This document shows positions 24,301 to 36,300 of a stretch of DNA of 64,000 bases, in pieces. Source of the DNA: Mastigias papua (taxonomy: Eukaryota > Cnidaria > Scyphozoa > Rhizostomeae > Mastigiidae); the NCBI GenBank assembly GCA_964019165.1, contig OZ025274.1, positions 4,316,868 to 4,380,867 on the forward strand. Direction: 5' to 3'. The translations under genes were made by a program, and so were the position numbers. The notes beneath the pieces were generated by a model. The model searched no databases, had not been told where the DNA came from, and worked only from the letters and a program-made list of their open reading frames with translations. Numbering within the stretch: position 1 is the first letter of the stretch; each line of letters starts with the position of its first letter.

Positions 24301-27300
24301 CTTGCCAATATCCTGATGCTAAATCTAGGGTTGTGAAATAGCGCGCGCCACCTAAGGTATCTTGGGTCTCATCTATACGTGGTAAAGGGTACACACCCTT
24401 ACGGGTGACAGCATAACTTTTCGGAAATCTACGCAAAATCGTGTACTGCCATCCTTCTTACCTACAAGAACTACAGGGCTTGACCAAGGGCTTTTAGAAG
24501 GCCTAATAACTCCTCTGTTCGCCATGTCCTTAACGTGCGTTTCAATAACTTTGCGTTGCGTTTCCGGAACTCGATAGGGTCTCTGATATATGGGTGCGTG
24601 GCCTTGCGTGTCTATCGCGTGCTCTAAGACATTGGTACGGCCTAAATCTGAGTCAGACTTTGCAAAAACATCCGAATATGTATTGAGTACACTCCTAAGC
24701 TCTACCTGTTGTTCGTCTGACAGATAATGGCTAGGCAATTTGATATTGCTAACCAGAGGCGGATCGAGACCTTCTCAACATTCTCAGTTGAGAATGTCAG
24801 ATTTTCTAGCGTCCAGATTTTCGAAGCTCACCAACCTGTCAACTCAAATCGAGTCTGATTTCTCAAGGTTGCTGACCCCCGTACCCACTGATATTTGCTG
24901 CACACTTGGTATAACTCTACGAAGTGGTAACCTAGCAATAGTGATTAAGTAATAAATCGCCTTGACAAGTGTCAATAATCCTGAAAGGTATCTAGGCAAG
25001 TTGCGACAGTTTACGTGTAGTTTCCATGCCAATTTGAGAAGTTCCTTCGCACCTTGAGAATGTGCTACGCAATTTTCTTACTGCGTGCGCATTGAAACAG
25101 TACTGATTTTTGGTCACTTGAGAAGGTAGATCTGCGCTGGTTATACGAGGCCCAAAATACATAGCAACGGCTTTTTCTTGGTACTCTTTTTATATGAGGT
25201 AGGCCTGGGCGATTTTAAAACTAACTCCTTGCGCGTCCTGAGGAGAAGGTTCACTGAGAATCTTGAGGATTCAGGGGGTGGGTATACGTGACTGTTTGGA
25301 ACTTGCCGTGTACCCTGGCATGTGAGTTATCTGTTGGATGAAGTAGCTCAGAGCGGGAGAAAACTACTCTTCGTTAGCAATCTATCCGAAATAATAGGAT
25401 TGTCAGAAGAAGTCAAGCAGCTGTTGACGAAGAGAGATGTTGAACAAATTATGATGGTATATAGTGCTAGTATGCAGCTTTCTCTAGGTAAGTGTTGTCA
25501 CACAGGATGGCTTGATCGCAAGTAGTAGTGGATACTCATACTTTGTCACAGGCATGCAGGCAGATTCTCTACTCCCGGTCCATTGAGTAAATGTGGATAT
25601 AGGAGAAACTGCCCCCCCCCCCGATAGTGTATGGTTATATTTTTCCTTTTTGACTGTTTTATAGTCGTTCACGGCAGTCTGTATTCGCATATGCACTTAT
25701 TGTTTACAAGATTGCTGGATGAATACGAGTCTGGCCGGTGTCAGTTGACATTGGGTATAAACAAAGGGTCGGAGAGCGGAGGGTTAAGGTCAGGCTAGGT
25801 TGTGTGTTAGAAATACTATAGGTCCCCACTGGACAGATATAACGAAGATTCATCCTAACTTCCGCTTACACGATCACACTTATGTTTGTAGACGCTGTAG
25901 GGGTATGTACATAAACCGATTAGTGTTTCTTCGTTGTATTCATTTAGGCCCCGTTTACACGATGCCGGTACGACGCCGGTTCGATTTGACACCGGTGTGG
26001 AATCTTTTGTTTTTTGACCACCCGTTTACACGAGTTCGGTACGACGCCGGCATAAAAGGTGTGAAAACCCAGTTCGGTAGCCACACCGGTTCGATTTCAT
26101 GCCGGCGTGGTAGCGGCATCGTGTAAACGGCCCAAACCGGCGTCACACCGAAACGATTTCAGTTCGCTTTCATTTCGAGGGCAAAAGCAATGAAATCGAG
26201 GGTTATTTGCATAATCTTCTTTTGTTTTTCGTTTCTTTGTTTCCCCCTAGCAAAAAGCGCGCGAATTATTCTACGATTTTCAACATGGCTCTCAAAGTCA
26301 CATTCCAACCATTGCTGCACTCATACAAGTCAACATTGTACTTATTTTGCAAACGATTGCACATTATAAAAGACGAACAAATGAATTATTGAATCTACTA
26401 AGTTCAGTTTCCGTGACAAGCTCTCAGAAAGGGGCAAAGAAGATGAGAAAGAAACGAAAACCACAGCGATTTTGGACTAGACCTGGGAGAACTGGTATAT
26501 GGTGGCAGAATTTTCTAGACAATGTTGTCATATTGGAAGAATGAATCGAAAATTTTAGATTGTCGAAGGAAACTTTTATTGAACTTTGTGATGAACTGCG
26601 GATTTGCTTTCTCTGCTTTCCATGTGTTGACGCCTTTTTCCTAGCCTATGCGCAAGCGCAAAATAAAATTATTGTGTGATGTCATAACTATTGTCTTTCA
26701 TAACCGAACCGATATCGCACCGGCATCGTGTAAACGGGACGTAAAACATCACACACCGGCATGGTTTCACACCGGTGTCATATCGAACCGGCGTCGTACC
26801 GGCATCGTGTAAACGGGGCCTAGAGACAACCTTCGAGAGACGCTTGGTAGCTAATCTTTGATACAGGGGACCTTGTCGCAGCAGAAGCTCATAATAGTTC
26901 AGCTTTGATATAGAGACACTTGTTCTAACAGAATTACATAGTGATGCCTTGTCAAAAACTAAATTTCCTAACAATAGTTTTTATTGAAGTAGAGGTTAGT
27001 TTTGATTCTGTAAGTAAAGTGCTTTTGAAATTTCAATAGTCCTTGATCTCTCAGGCATAATTATCAAAACTATGATAATTGTTTGGGTGTGGTCTTTGGG
27101 TGTGGTTTTATATTTTGAACCTTTGAGAATGTCAGAAAATGTGCTGGATCCGCCCCTGTTGCTAACGACGGAGCTATTGTCTTGGCTAATTAATGTCGTG
27201 CTTCCAACACCAGTGGTTGACGTCACCTTACCAATCCTCGTTTTGGGCTCTAAAGTAACGACTTGCATGCTGGGGTTTACCAACCTAACAGGAATTTCCC

Positions 27301-30300
27301 CTCGCTGAGGCTGCACGAGCGACCTTGCAGCGTAAACATTCGAAAATTGGTAAAGCGAGTCAGCCATTTCAAATAAACCTGTCGAACATCCAGGACCTAT
27401 CGATAGCATTGTATACAACTCGGATCTGGAGGAACGTCAACTCTTTCTAGTAAAGAAATCTCCCAAACTGAATCCGGTGGGTCTGTGGCCAAAAACGTTG
27501 TCTCCGAGTTCCATTTCAACGTGCGATCTGACATATCAATAGTTATGCCAGCTCGGGTAAGGAAATCTGTGCCAAGCACGCAATCGTGCTGAAAACCAGA
27601 AGCTACGTAAAAATCCTGGAATGCTACATTTTTACCTATCCTTAGGGATGCCGATAATATTCCCTTAAAATGTACAGGGTCCCCTGTCACAGAAGTAGCA
27701 TTCACATCCTCTGGGCGCAAACTAATATCGGGAAAATGGGTCCGTTGAAATGTCTCCTTGATAATGCTCATTGACGCACCTGTATCAACTAAAAAATTAG
27801 TAGGATATTCATCAATGAAACCTTTAACAATACTTGCCGGACCACGGAGCAATATTTCTTGTGTGCTACAAATAGATTGATTGCTGCGCGCAGCAGCCAA
27901 AGCGGGCACACAGTTAATTTCTTCACTTCTACTCTCTACGTTTCCTACATGCTCAACCACAGAATTAACGATAGGAGGGTTTTTAAATACTGCTAGCTGA
28001 CCTCCTTGAACAGTAGCAGATTCTAGTTTCCCTGGTTCTTACCATTCTCAGAACCAGATCGTAAATTAGGAAACTTTTCCCAACATGTACGTTCTACATG
28101 TCCGGTTTTCTCACAAAAGTTACACACTGGACGGCCATTAAAAGATTTATTTCTACTCCCGGAATTGTGAAACCTATTATTTCTACGAAAATTATTTCTA
28201 CTATTACCTTGATTGTCCTTGTTCTCTAAAAGTTTCGTCAACAGGCCAATGACTTGTGTCATTTGGTCATTCTGCGGCTCCACTGAACTTATACGCGGTG
28301 GGGCAAAGCTTTCTTCCAGGCTCTCTTCTCTAAGTGCAACTCGAATTGCGTCTGAAAAAGTTTTGGGGTCTGCCATCGTAACTCGCCTCATCAAATCGGG
28401 CTTCAAACCAAGTATGAAATGCTCACGGGCAGCCATCTCTATTACTTCATTTGTTACTTCGCTTGAAAATGATCGGAATACCAATCGTTGAATAGCCGAA
28501 GCATATTCGTTTACAGTTTCCATTTTTCCTTGTTTCCTTGAGGCCAAAGTACCATAGGCTGAACGTCGCATGTCAGCAGGGCAAAATCGATCAATTATAC
28601 TCTTCTTAATAATGTCGTAATTCGACTTATCTCTGGCGTCGATTTTCTCGAAATGGTCACCAGCTGGCCCTCGTAAATACGCCGAAATCATTCGTCCACA
28701 TTTTGCATCGTCCCATTCATTAGCACGAGCAATTCGCTCAAAAGATGCAAACCAATCAAGGCAATCATCATTCGGATATCCATAAAATTTATCAGGATCC
28801 ACGTAAATTTGTCTACTCACCACAGAATCAGATCTCTGTATACTTGTAGTAGCATTTTCTTCAGATCCACCAGTTGCAGGCATTCTTGAAAATTGTAACG
28901 TCAGCGGCTCAATTTCTCTGCTGCTCCAAAAAGTCATAGGCGAAGGCTAGAACCTTAGATATTCTTTCACCTAGGTTCTACTTTTCCAAACACCTCCTGT
29001 GACACTTGCTGTATACAGTAAACACTCAAAGATCAGAGCCTAAAATTTTGCACATCGGCCTGAGCAGGCTGTTTAGGTATCTTGTTTCATATTTGATTCA
29101 GGGCTTTCACTAATTTCGTATGTTGAGAATTAAAATTCAAGCCTACTATTCATTGTCGGTTCACAGTACTTCAATATCAATTCATGAGAACTTAGTCACA
29201 GCAGAGTAGGTACATTATAAATTGTTAGCAACATTCTATCCATAAACTTGTTGATACAGTTCCCATTGAGAGCAATAAAGCTATACTACTGAATATGTGG
29301 ACAGTTCATAAAGCTAGGGCCAAACTATGCAACTTTGTCATACAACAAATCAAATTTCACTCATGTTTCACAAATGTTTGCTAGTTTGGCACCCTTGTCA
29401 TACAATAAATTCCAGCAACTTTTATGTTCGACGACCGTCAAAACATTCGAAGCAACAAATGTTTCCTAGTTTGGCACCCTTGTCATACAATAAATTCCAG
29501 CAACATTTATGTTCGACGACCGTCAAATGGTCAAAACACTTGATGCAATAAATGTTTCCTAGTTTGGTCCGAATGCCAGCCAACAATTCAATTCATTCAG
29601 CAAAGTCCCCACCCATAGATGTGTATTCGCATGAAGAACAGCTGTGGGGAGACTATCAAGGATTAGTATAAGCTACTCTAATTCTGAACAGGGAGAAATA
29701 TTTGGCCAGTGAACCCTGAAACTTCGCAAAATTAGTCCTGCTGTATCCTCATCAGATCCCTTTAGGCGTCAGTGCTCTATATTGCCAGCTCAGGAATCAA
29801 GTTGTAAATAGCTCACCTTCCCCCGTTTCCACAGCAACAACGAGTTGTAAGCCACCTCGGATACCGTAAATCACACGTGTCAAACTCTAGGCCTGCGGGC
29901 CAAATGTGGCCCACCTCACCATTTTATGTGGCCCGCGAGAGCTTGTGTGTGATTCTGATTGTGTCATTGGCTTGAATACTTGATATACGCGCTTTTTTTT
30001 TTATAAGGAACCACTTTATAAGGAACCTACATGTAGAAGGCTGAAATATTTAAAGAACTTATACTACTAAAGGAAAAATCCCTAAGGAACTTTTCATTTT
30101 CAAATTCCGAGTACTGTACTCAGATGCAAGTGAAGATTACATTATATTGGATGATATCAATGGAATAGACATGATACTTCTTGATTGAAATTATGCTTTT
30201 GCATATATAGAACTTATTTCCTGTCGCATTTGTGCTTTTGAGGTTGAGTTCTAGCCATAATTAAAGGTAAAATTGAGAATTTCAATGCTTTTCTAGTGTC

Positions 30301-33300
30301 TGTGCCATTTTGAGGCACTCTATGTGCAATGAAAATTAAGGAACTATTAAGGAACTTTTAGTACTAGAAGTTGATAAAAAGAGGTCCGAAAATAAGGAAC
30401 TTTTAGAACTAGGCCTTTAGCTAGGTTCCTTATAAAAAAAGCGTGTATAGAGAAGCAGTTATCTAGCAAAATAATAAAGTATAGTTTCAATCATCTGATC
30501 CTTTGAGGCCAAACATACTGCTAATGCGGTCCTCAGTGAAAATGAGTTTGACACCCCTGCCGTAAATGATCGATTAAGCGCCACGGAGCTTAGTACAGTT
30601 CTCAAGTTTTTGGTTACGGCTGTTATTCTTATATAACTGTGGCTCGTAATCAAATACTGTAGCGTTGCTTAATCGATCATTTACAATAAGAACCTGTGAC
30701 AGATTTTTTAAGTTGAATGTGTTCTTGTATCAAGTAGACCTAATTTGAGCCTGTAGGTTCTTTGTCAAGTCTGGGTGTAGTAGAGTTGTTCGTGCTCGTT
30801 GCTCAACAACATAACTTTGGTATAAATAATGGAACTACACTAGATCCGGTTGGAATCAATTCGATCTTGCGCATACTAACAGACACACGCACACAGACAC
30901 ATACACATTCAACCACACCACAATACTACAGAGCACAACACAACACAAACAAAAAACACACATACACTCACACCCACATCACATCACACTACATCACACC
31001 ACAACACACCACAACACACCACAAATCACCACAAATCACCACAAATCACCTCACACACCCACCACACCACACACTCATTTCATTGTACACTTAGACACCT
31101 AGATGTGCTTGTGCACTGTAGTCATTCTCGACGGACAGCAATTGTGCCCACTCCGCGACTTGTCCCGAAGCTAGGGTGAATCTGAGGGCAGGATTTCCGG
31201 AAGATTTTCGGAGAAGAACATCAGGTCGAAGATATTTTGGCGCAACGTAGGTATTGATGAACTGTGCTTCAAGCAAGTTTGGCACGGCTTAGTGATCATC
31301 GAAGTCATCGTAGTCAAGAGGCATTTCGAGACATAATCGTTTACTTACCCCTCTTTCTACTTATTCCTTTATCAAACACTTTATGTCCTAATCAAGACGC
31401 CTTTGGTGCTAAGGAAACTGCGCGATTGATGCTTGTGGCACAGAAAATTTTGCAGCCGAAAAATCTATGGCGTACACTGAACGCCAGATTCACCCTGTTT
31501 CCGAAGGACAACTGGGGTTATTCGAAAAAAATTTTTATGGAAGACTATTTTCAGATTGTTCAAGATGTGCTTCAAATACGACTTACAAAAGCGTTTTCTT
31601 TTGTAGGAGGCTAGAACTGGCTACGCTATCTTAATAATGGGTACATATTGGTGCTCTGAAGTTACAAATCTTACGGTTACCGCCTTGTTGCCGTTGTTCC
31701 TGTTCCCAGTTCTGTGTGTCATGCCTGCGAAAGACATTGCTCCTCCATACTTCAAGGATACGAACATCCTTGTTTTGGGTGGCCTAATGATGGCAGTCGC
31801 CATAGAGAGATGGAACGTGCATAAGAGGATTTCTTTGAAAGTCCTTTTACTGATAGGCACATCTCCAAGAAGGTAAACCACATGTTCCCTGTATTTCTGT
31901 TATCTTGCCTTAACCAGAGATTGTGCTTAGGAAGAAATGCGGGGGGGGGGGGGAATGCTGCCATAGTGGCGACGGTGAGCGAAGCCGGAATATTTTGACG
32001 GACTGCACCTTTTAGATTGGCTTGAAGTGCAATCAGATTCTCTAGAAACATAGCAAGCGTGCAAGTAACCAAGTGGGCTACGAAAGTGCCGACAATGCAT
32101 ATAACTCTTCTAAAATGTAATTGCCAATGAGTACCAAAGCTCCTCCCCCCCCCCACAATGCACCCCCAGTGGCGTCATCACTGGCCTTAGCATGCTATTT
32201 TCAATGCTTGTATACATGTCATGTTAGTTTATTGAAGAAGTTGAGAAAGGGAGAGTATTGTTACATGGAGAGAGAAGAGGTGTATGTAAGTAGTACATAA
32301 ATGAGTCTGGAGGAAGGAAATAGAAGAAGAGAATTCAAGCTTTACGATGAATGTTAGGCACTAGGAATGTCGACATATGGGAGTGGTATGACAAGGAAAT
32401 AAAAGCAGCCATTCAACTATACTTGACTCTATTTATCTGTTTCTTGTTTAGGCTCATGCTCGGATTCATGATAGTTACAGCGTTCATATCAATGTGGATA
32501 ACGAACACAGCAACAACAGCCATGATGACTCCTATAATGGAAGCTGTTTTGAAGCAGCTGGACGAGGAACTTGAGATAGAAAGAAAAACAGATGACAAAC
32601 AAGGGGAAAATACACAAGTAATTGCTGAAGTGAATGAATCAACTGCAACAGATATTTTAGAGGTCAGCAACTTTGAAGTCAAAAGTACGGATACAGAATT
32701 GATTGAAATGAGTTCTGCAATAAAAGATCCAGAGAGAAACAATTCGTTAAACAGCACAAGGTAGGTTTTTGATTCCCTGTGTAGAGTTCGTGTCTTTTTA
32801 TAGGACAGGGGACAAGACACAAGCCTTTTTGAAACTGAAAACTACTTCAAGGGCACTGTGTAATGCAAAAGGCTAACAAAGTTTGCACACTTTAGTTGTA
32901 GTTTTATGTTATAATTTGTGATTAGTGCTATTTTTAGAACTAGCCTGTAGGCGACTGATGTGGTTGTTGGGGTAGCATGGTGACCTCGGCCACCGTGATT
33001 GGTGATCCTTGCTATAGGAGGAGCTGAAGTCTCTAACGATGCCTTGGAGAATACTATGTAAGCATCCAAACAACGAAATTTTATTGCACACAGAGTTGAA
33101 GGACTTATTTTGATTGTTTATGCCAATACTGTAATGACCATGGTATTTTTGAGCGGATTTTATTTCATGTTTAGTACGTTTTACATGCAGAATTAATGGG
33201 AGATGAATGTTCATTCAAGTCGGCATTTGTTACTGAAATTTTAATTAACTATCAAAATGCGTAATTATTAATGATTTTATCGCAAGAACGATAATTATCA

Positions 33301-36300
33301 TTGATAGGATTTTTATATTGATTATGACTACATTGAAGTAATATAGATACTAATTGACATTAAAGGAAGCAGAATGATGCCAAAATAGACACTGCGGAGG
33401 CATCCGATGACGAGGTATGTTACTGTAATTTACGCATTCCTTTGCCCAATTTGATAAAAGTTATAAAGAACCCAGGGCGATGCCTGGTCCAAAAAGTCTT
33501 GCACTTTTTGACCTCATTTGACCTCATTTGACCATATAGTGTTAATAGCAATATAGCTCCTTAATTTTGACTTTTAATCTAGAGCCTTGGATATAGTACA
33601 GAAGCAAGGAAAGTAGCAAGTGTTAGAGCGGAATACTGAAGTCTCAACAGAAACCCCTGCATAAACCACTAGCTACATAGACTGCACGCAATTTGCGAAT
33701 ATGATGACAGACAACGAATAGAACAAGCTTCGTAACATGAATTTTTCCAATGCTAGCAATGTCCCATTCCTTTGATTTTGTGACCTTCTACTTATAGGTT
33801 CCTTTTTAAAGTGGTTCCTTATAAAAAATTATGTTCATAAAAGTCGATATACGCGTGTCATGAATCAAGGCTGTGTGAAAGGACATCATTAGTGGGCCTT
33901 TCTATCTGAATTTAAGTTCTGAATTGCTTGATTATTATTAGACAACATATGTTCTAAGTAGGAAGAGAATCATTTGATTTCCAAATCGACTTGTCGCAGA
34001 ACCTCTGATCAAGATTCATCCTCAGAAAATTTTGAGATGTCACTTTTCTCGACATATAATTGAGCTCCCGTAGCAAGAGCAATTTACCAGATGAAATGAA
34101 GGAGAGAAAAAATTCTGTTAAGCCATAAAATCAGATACGTACATTCTGAGATAAAGGAGTTTTATGTTTCTCAAACACTGATTTATCTCTGATAGAGTTC
34201 TGTTTAGTATCTACTTTCCTAAATTTTGCCAAGAAAAGACGCGAAATGAAGAACTAGAACTGGCCAGTTTTTCATTTAGAACTGCCCAATATTCAGAACA
34301 CCCCATTTTGGAAAATGAAAGACCTTAGGATGACTTCTGGTTCTAATAGAGAGATTGACAATTTATGCAAAACAGCACTAGTGCAAAGTATTGAGGATGT
34401 TGTCTCTGAACCAGATTAATTTTCTGTGGATACACCGTAGGCTTTTCGTGAATTTTTGGGCCTATAGAGCGCTTGTGAGGATCTATACTTGTCCAGTATT
34501 AGGTATTTTATCATATGCTGTACAGCCCATTACACTGCATCAGGAAAACAACAGAAGCCACGTCACATATGGCCAGACCTGACCTGCACCTATTTTTTGA
34601 ATGTATGAGACTTCCTTGAACCAGCAATGTCATGTTAGGCTGACTTTGCTAGAATCTGTGTTTCATAGATAGAGTTTTAACCAGCACAGCTCATGATTCT
34701 CACAAAGGAGTACAGATCTTGTTGAGCTAGCTAATATTAAAAAGATAACCAAAATATTGTAGGAGTACCTTTTCAAGGTGCCAAGATTCCATTTGTATTG
34801 AATTGGCTTTTCTTTAGGTTCTTTCTCACGTTTCTATATGGTTTTAATTATTCCGAGAAACCTGAAAAACAATTGCAAAATACCCATGTGTGATATCGTA
34901 GAGGTAAACAGATCTTATGATTGTATACTAGTCTGAGACAGAAGTTCTATCTTGGTCATAGCCTAAATGGCCTAAAAGGCCTAAATGGTAAAGGAGAGAC
35001 AAACTTAAAGAAGCTGTAAGAATGTCTGCTTTAGATAACTGACCACAAACACGATCGTGAAAGAAGATGGTAGTCTGTAAATAATATTAGAGTGAAGTAC
35101 ACTTTCCAAAAGATTAGTTATCGTTTTCTTGTTATCTTTTTCACGGTAGAGCAATATAGGCTAGCCAATTACAGATTACCTTGCAATACTGAGATTTGTA
35201 ATTGTCGTTTAATTGAATAAAATCAACTGTTTCCATTATCATTAGACATGTCTAAGGAGGGTTCGGCCGTAGCAGGTTTTCTAGGGACCCTCCATCGAAA
35301 TAAAAAATACAAAATTTAGAAATAAATATTTAAAACACCGAACTACAATTTCTACTTTAGATTAAGATGGAATAAACGTTAGGAGCACGACAACGACTTT
35401 TTAAATGATAGAAGATTAGGTGTTGGCTTCGAATCTGATAGTAGGCTGTTGCACAGTTTTGCACCCTTGTAGGAAGAACTTTTCTGCACATTAGAGGGAA
35501 TTCCCTTTGATAGTTTTGAGATCAGTAGCAGAATTTCGTAGGTTGTACGAGTAATCGTATAAGTTTTCAGCAAATAGATCAAAGAGCCATTGGGGGCAAC
35601 TCCATTTCTAGATGTAAAAGTCATAATTTGAGTTTCATGTTAGGTAAGATTATTTTCCAACCCATGAAGGGTATGATGCACATAGAGGAAAAAGTATGCA
35701 TTGTGAATACTCCTTGCACCTTCTTTAATGGGTCTTCTTGTTTGTGGTATCCAAGAATTGACACTATAAATACAACGATATTGCTAGTAGCCAGGGCGCG
35801 AACCCAGGGGGCAGGAGGGCAGGGGGTGCCCATTAAATACAACCATCTGCATATGTTTAGTCAAAAGTTTCCCTGTTGCAACACATTTGAAGGCTAAAAT
35901 CTATCCCATGTGGGAGAACATAGCTATACAAGCAACATTTTACGTAACCCCAGGACTAATGTATTTTAGTAGAAAATTTCCACGACATGCCCTCAGTGGA
36001 AACCTTGCACTCTGCCCTATTCACGGGCAGTCACCCCTGCCTGTAACAATATCTAGAGAGAGCAGCCTCTCTTTCGTTGCGACGTTATTTCAGCGCACTA
36101 CTTCTTCATAGCTGCAGATCCATAGCTAGTGTATTTGAACCAGTATTAACGTGCACTATCCAATATTTTTTCTACAAGTAAAAGAAAAACAAATACTAAA
36201 AAGACAAACAAACAAATACCATGCATTTTCTTTTGGACACTCGAAAAATAGAGTATGTTTATATTATTGAATATGAATTGTTTGCAACAGTTCTTTATAT

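Larger units (their letters stand above)
24754..27158. mobile_element. hAT element (2.4 kb) inserted in gypsy pol
   Basis: The left end CAGAGGCGGATC and right end GGATCCGCCCCTG are inverted repeats of the common hAT type. The 8-bp TTGCTAAC lies on both sides (24746-24753 and 27159-27166), a perfect hAT target duplication made of retroelement coding sequence. Subterminal GAGAATGTCAGA words occur at both ends. No recognisable hAT transposase remains. The interior holds an exon-like frame at 25310-25486 and a Harbinger element at 25947-26820. Confidence 0.92.
21590..28960 (-). mobile_element. Ty3/gypsy LTR retrotransposon, degraded, in intron 1 of SLC13-B
   Basis: Minus-strand order is gag (28937-28023), protease (27960-about 27400), reverse transcriptase, RNase H, then integrase with GPY/F module (22132), which is the Ty3/gypsy order. 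A polypurine tract (AGGGGGAAGG on the minus strand, about 22051-22061) precedes TGTCACG, the probable start of the 3' LTR. No matching 5' LTR was found beyond gag, so the 5' end seems lost; boundaries are approximate. A 2.4-kb hAT element (24754-27158) splits the protease/RT part of pol. Frameshifts, a nonsense codon and an internal deletion show that the copy is dead. No env-like frame seen. Confidence 0.88.

Noticed and set aside
31264..31614. 116-codon plus-strand frame running into SLC13-B exon 2
   Set aside because: It reads exon 2 sequence out of its proper frame and crosses the acceptor; the exon's frame is fixed by copy A.
35780..35830. GTAGCCAGGGCGCGAACCC as a tRNA B box or hAT end
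   Set aside because: No cloverleaf can be formed around it, and no inverted partner or target duplication was found.
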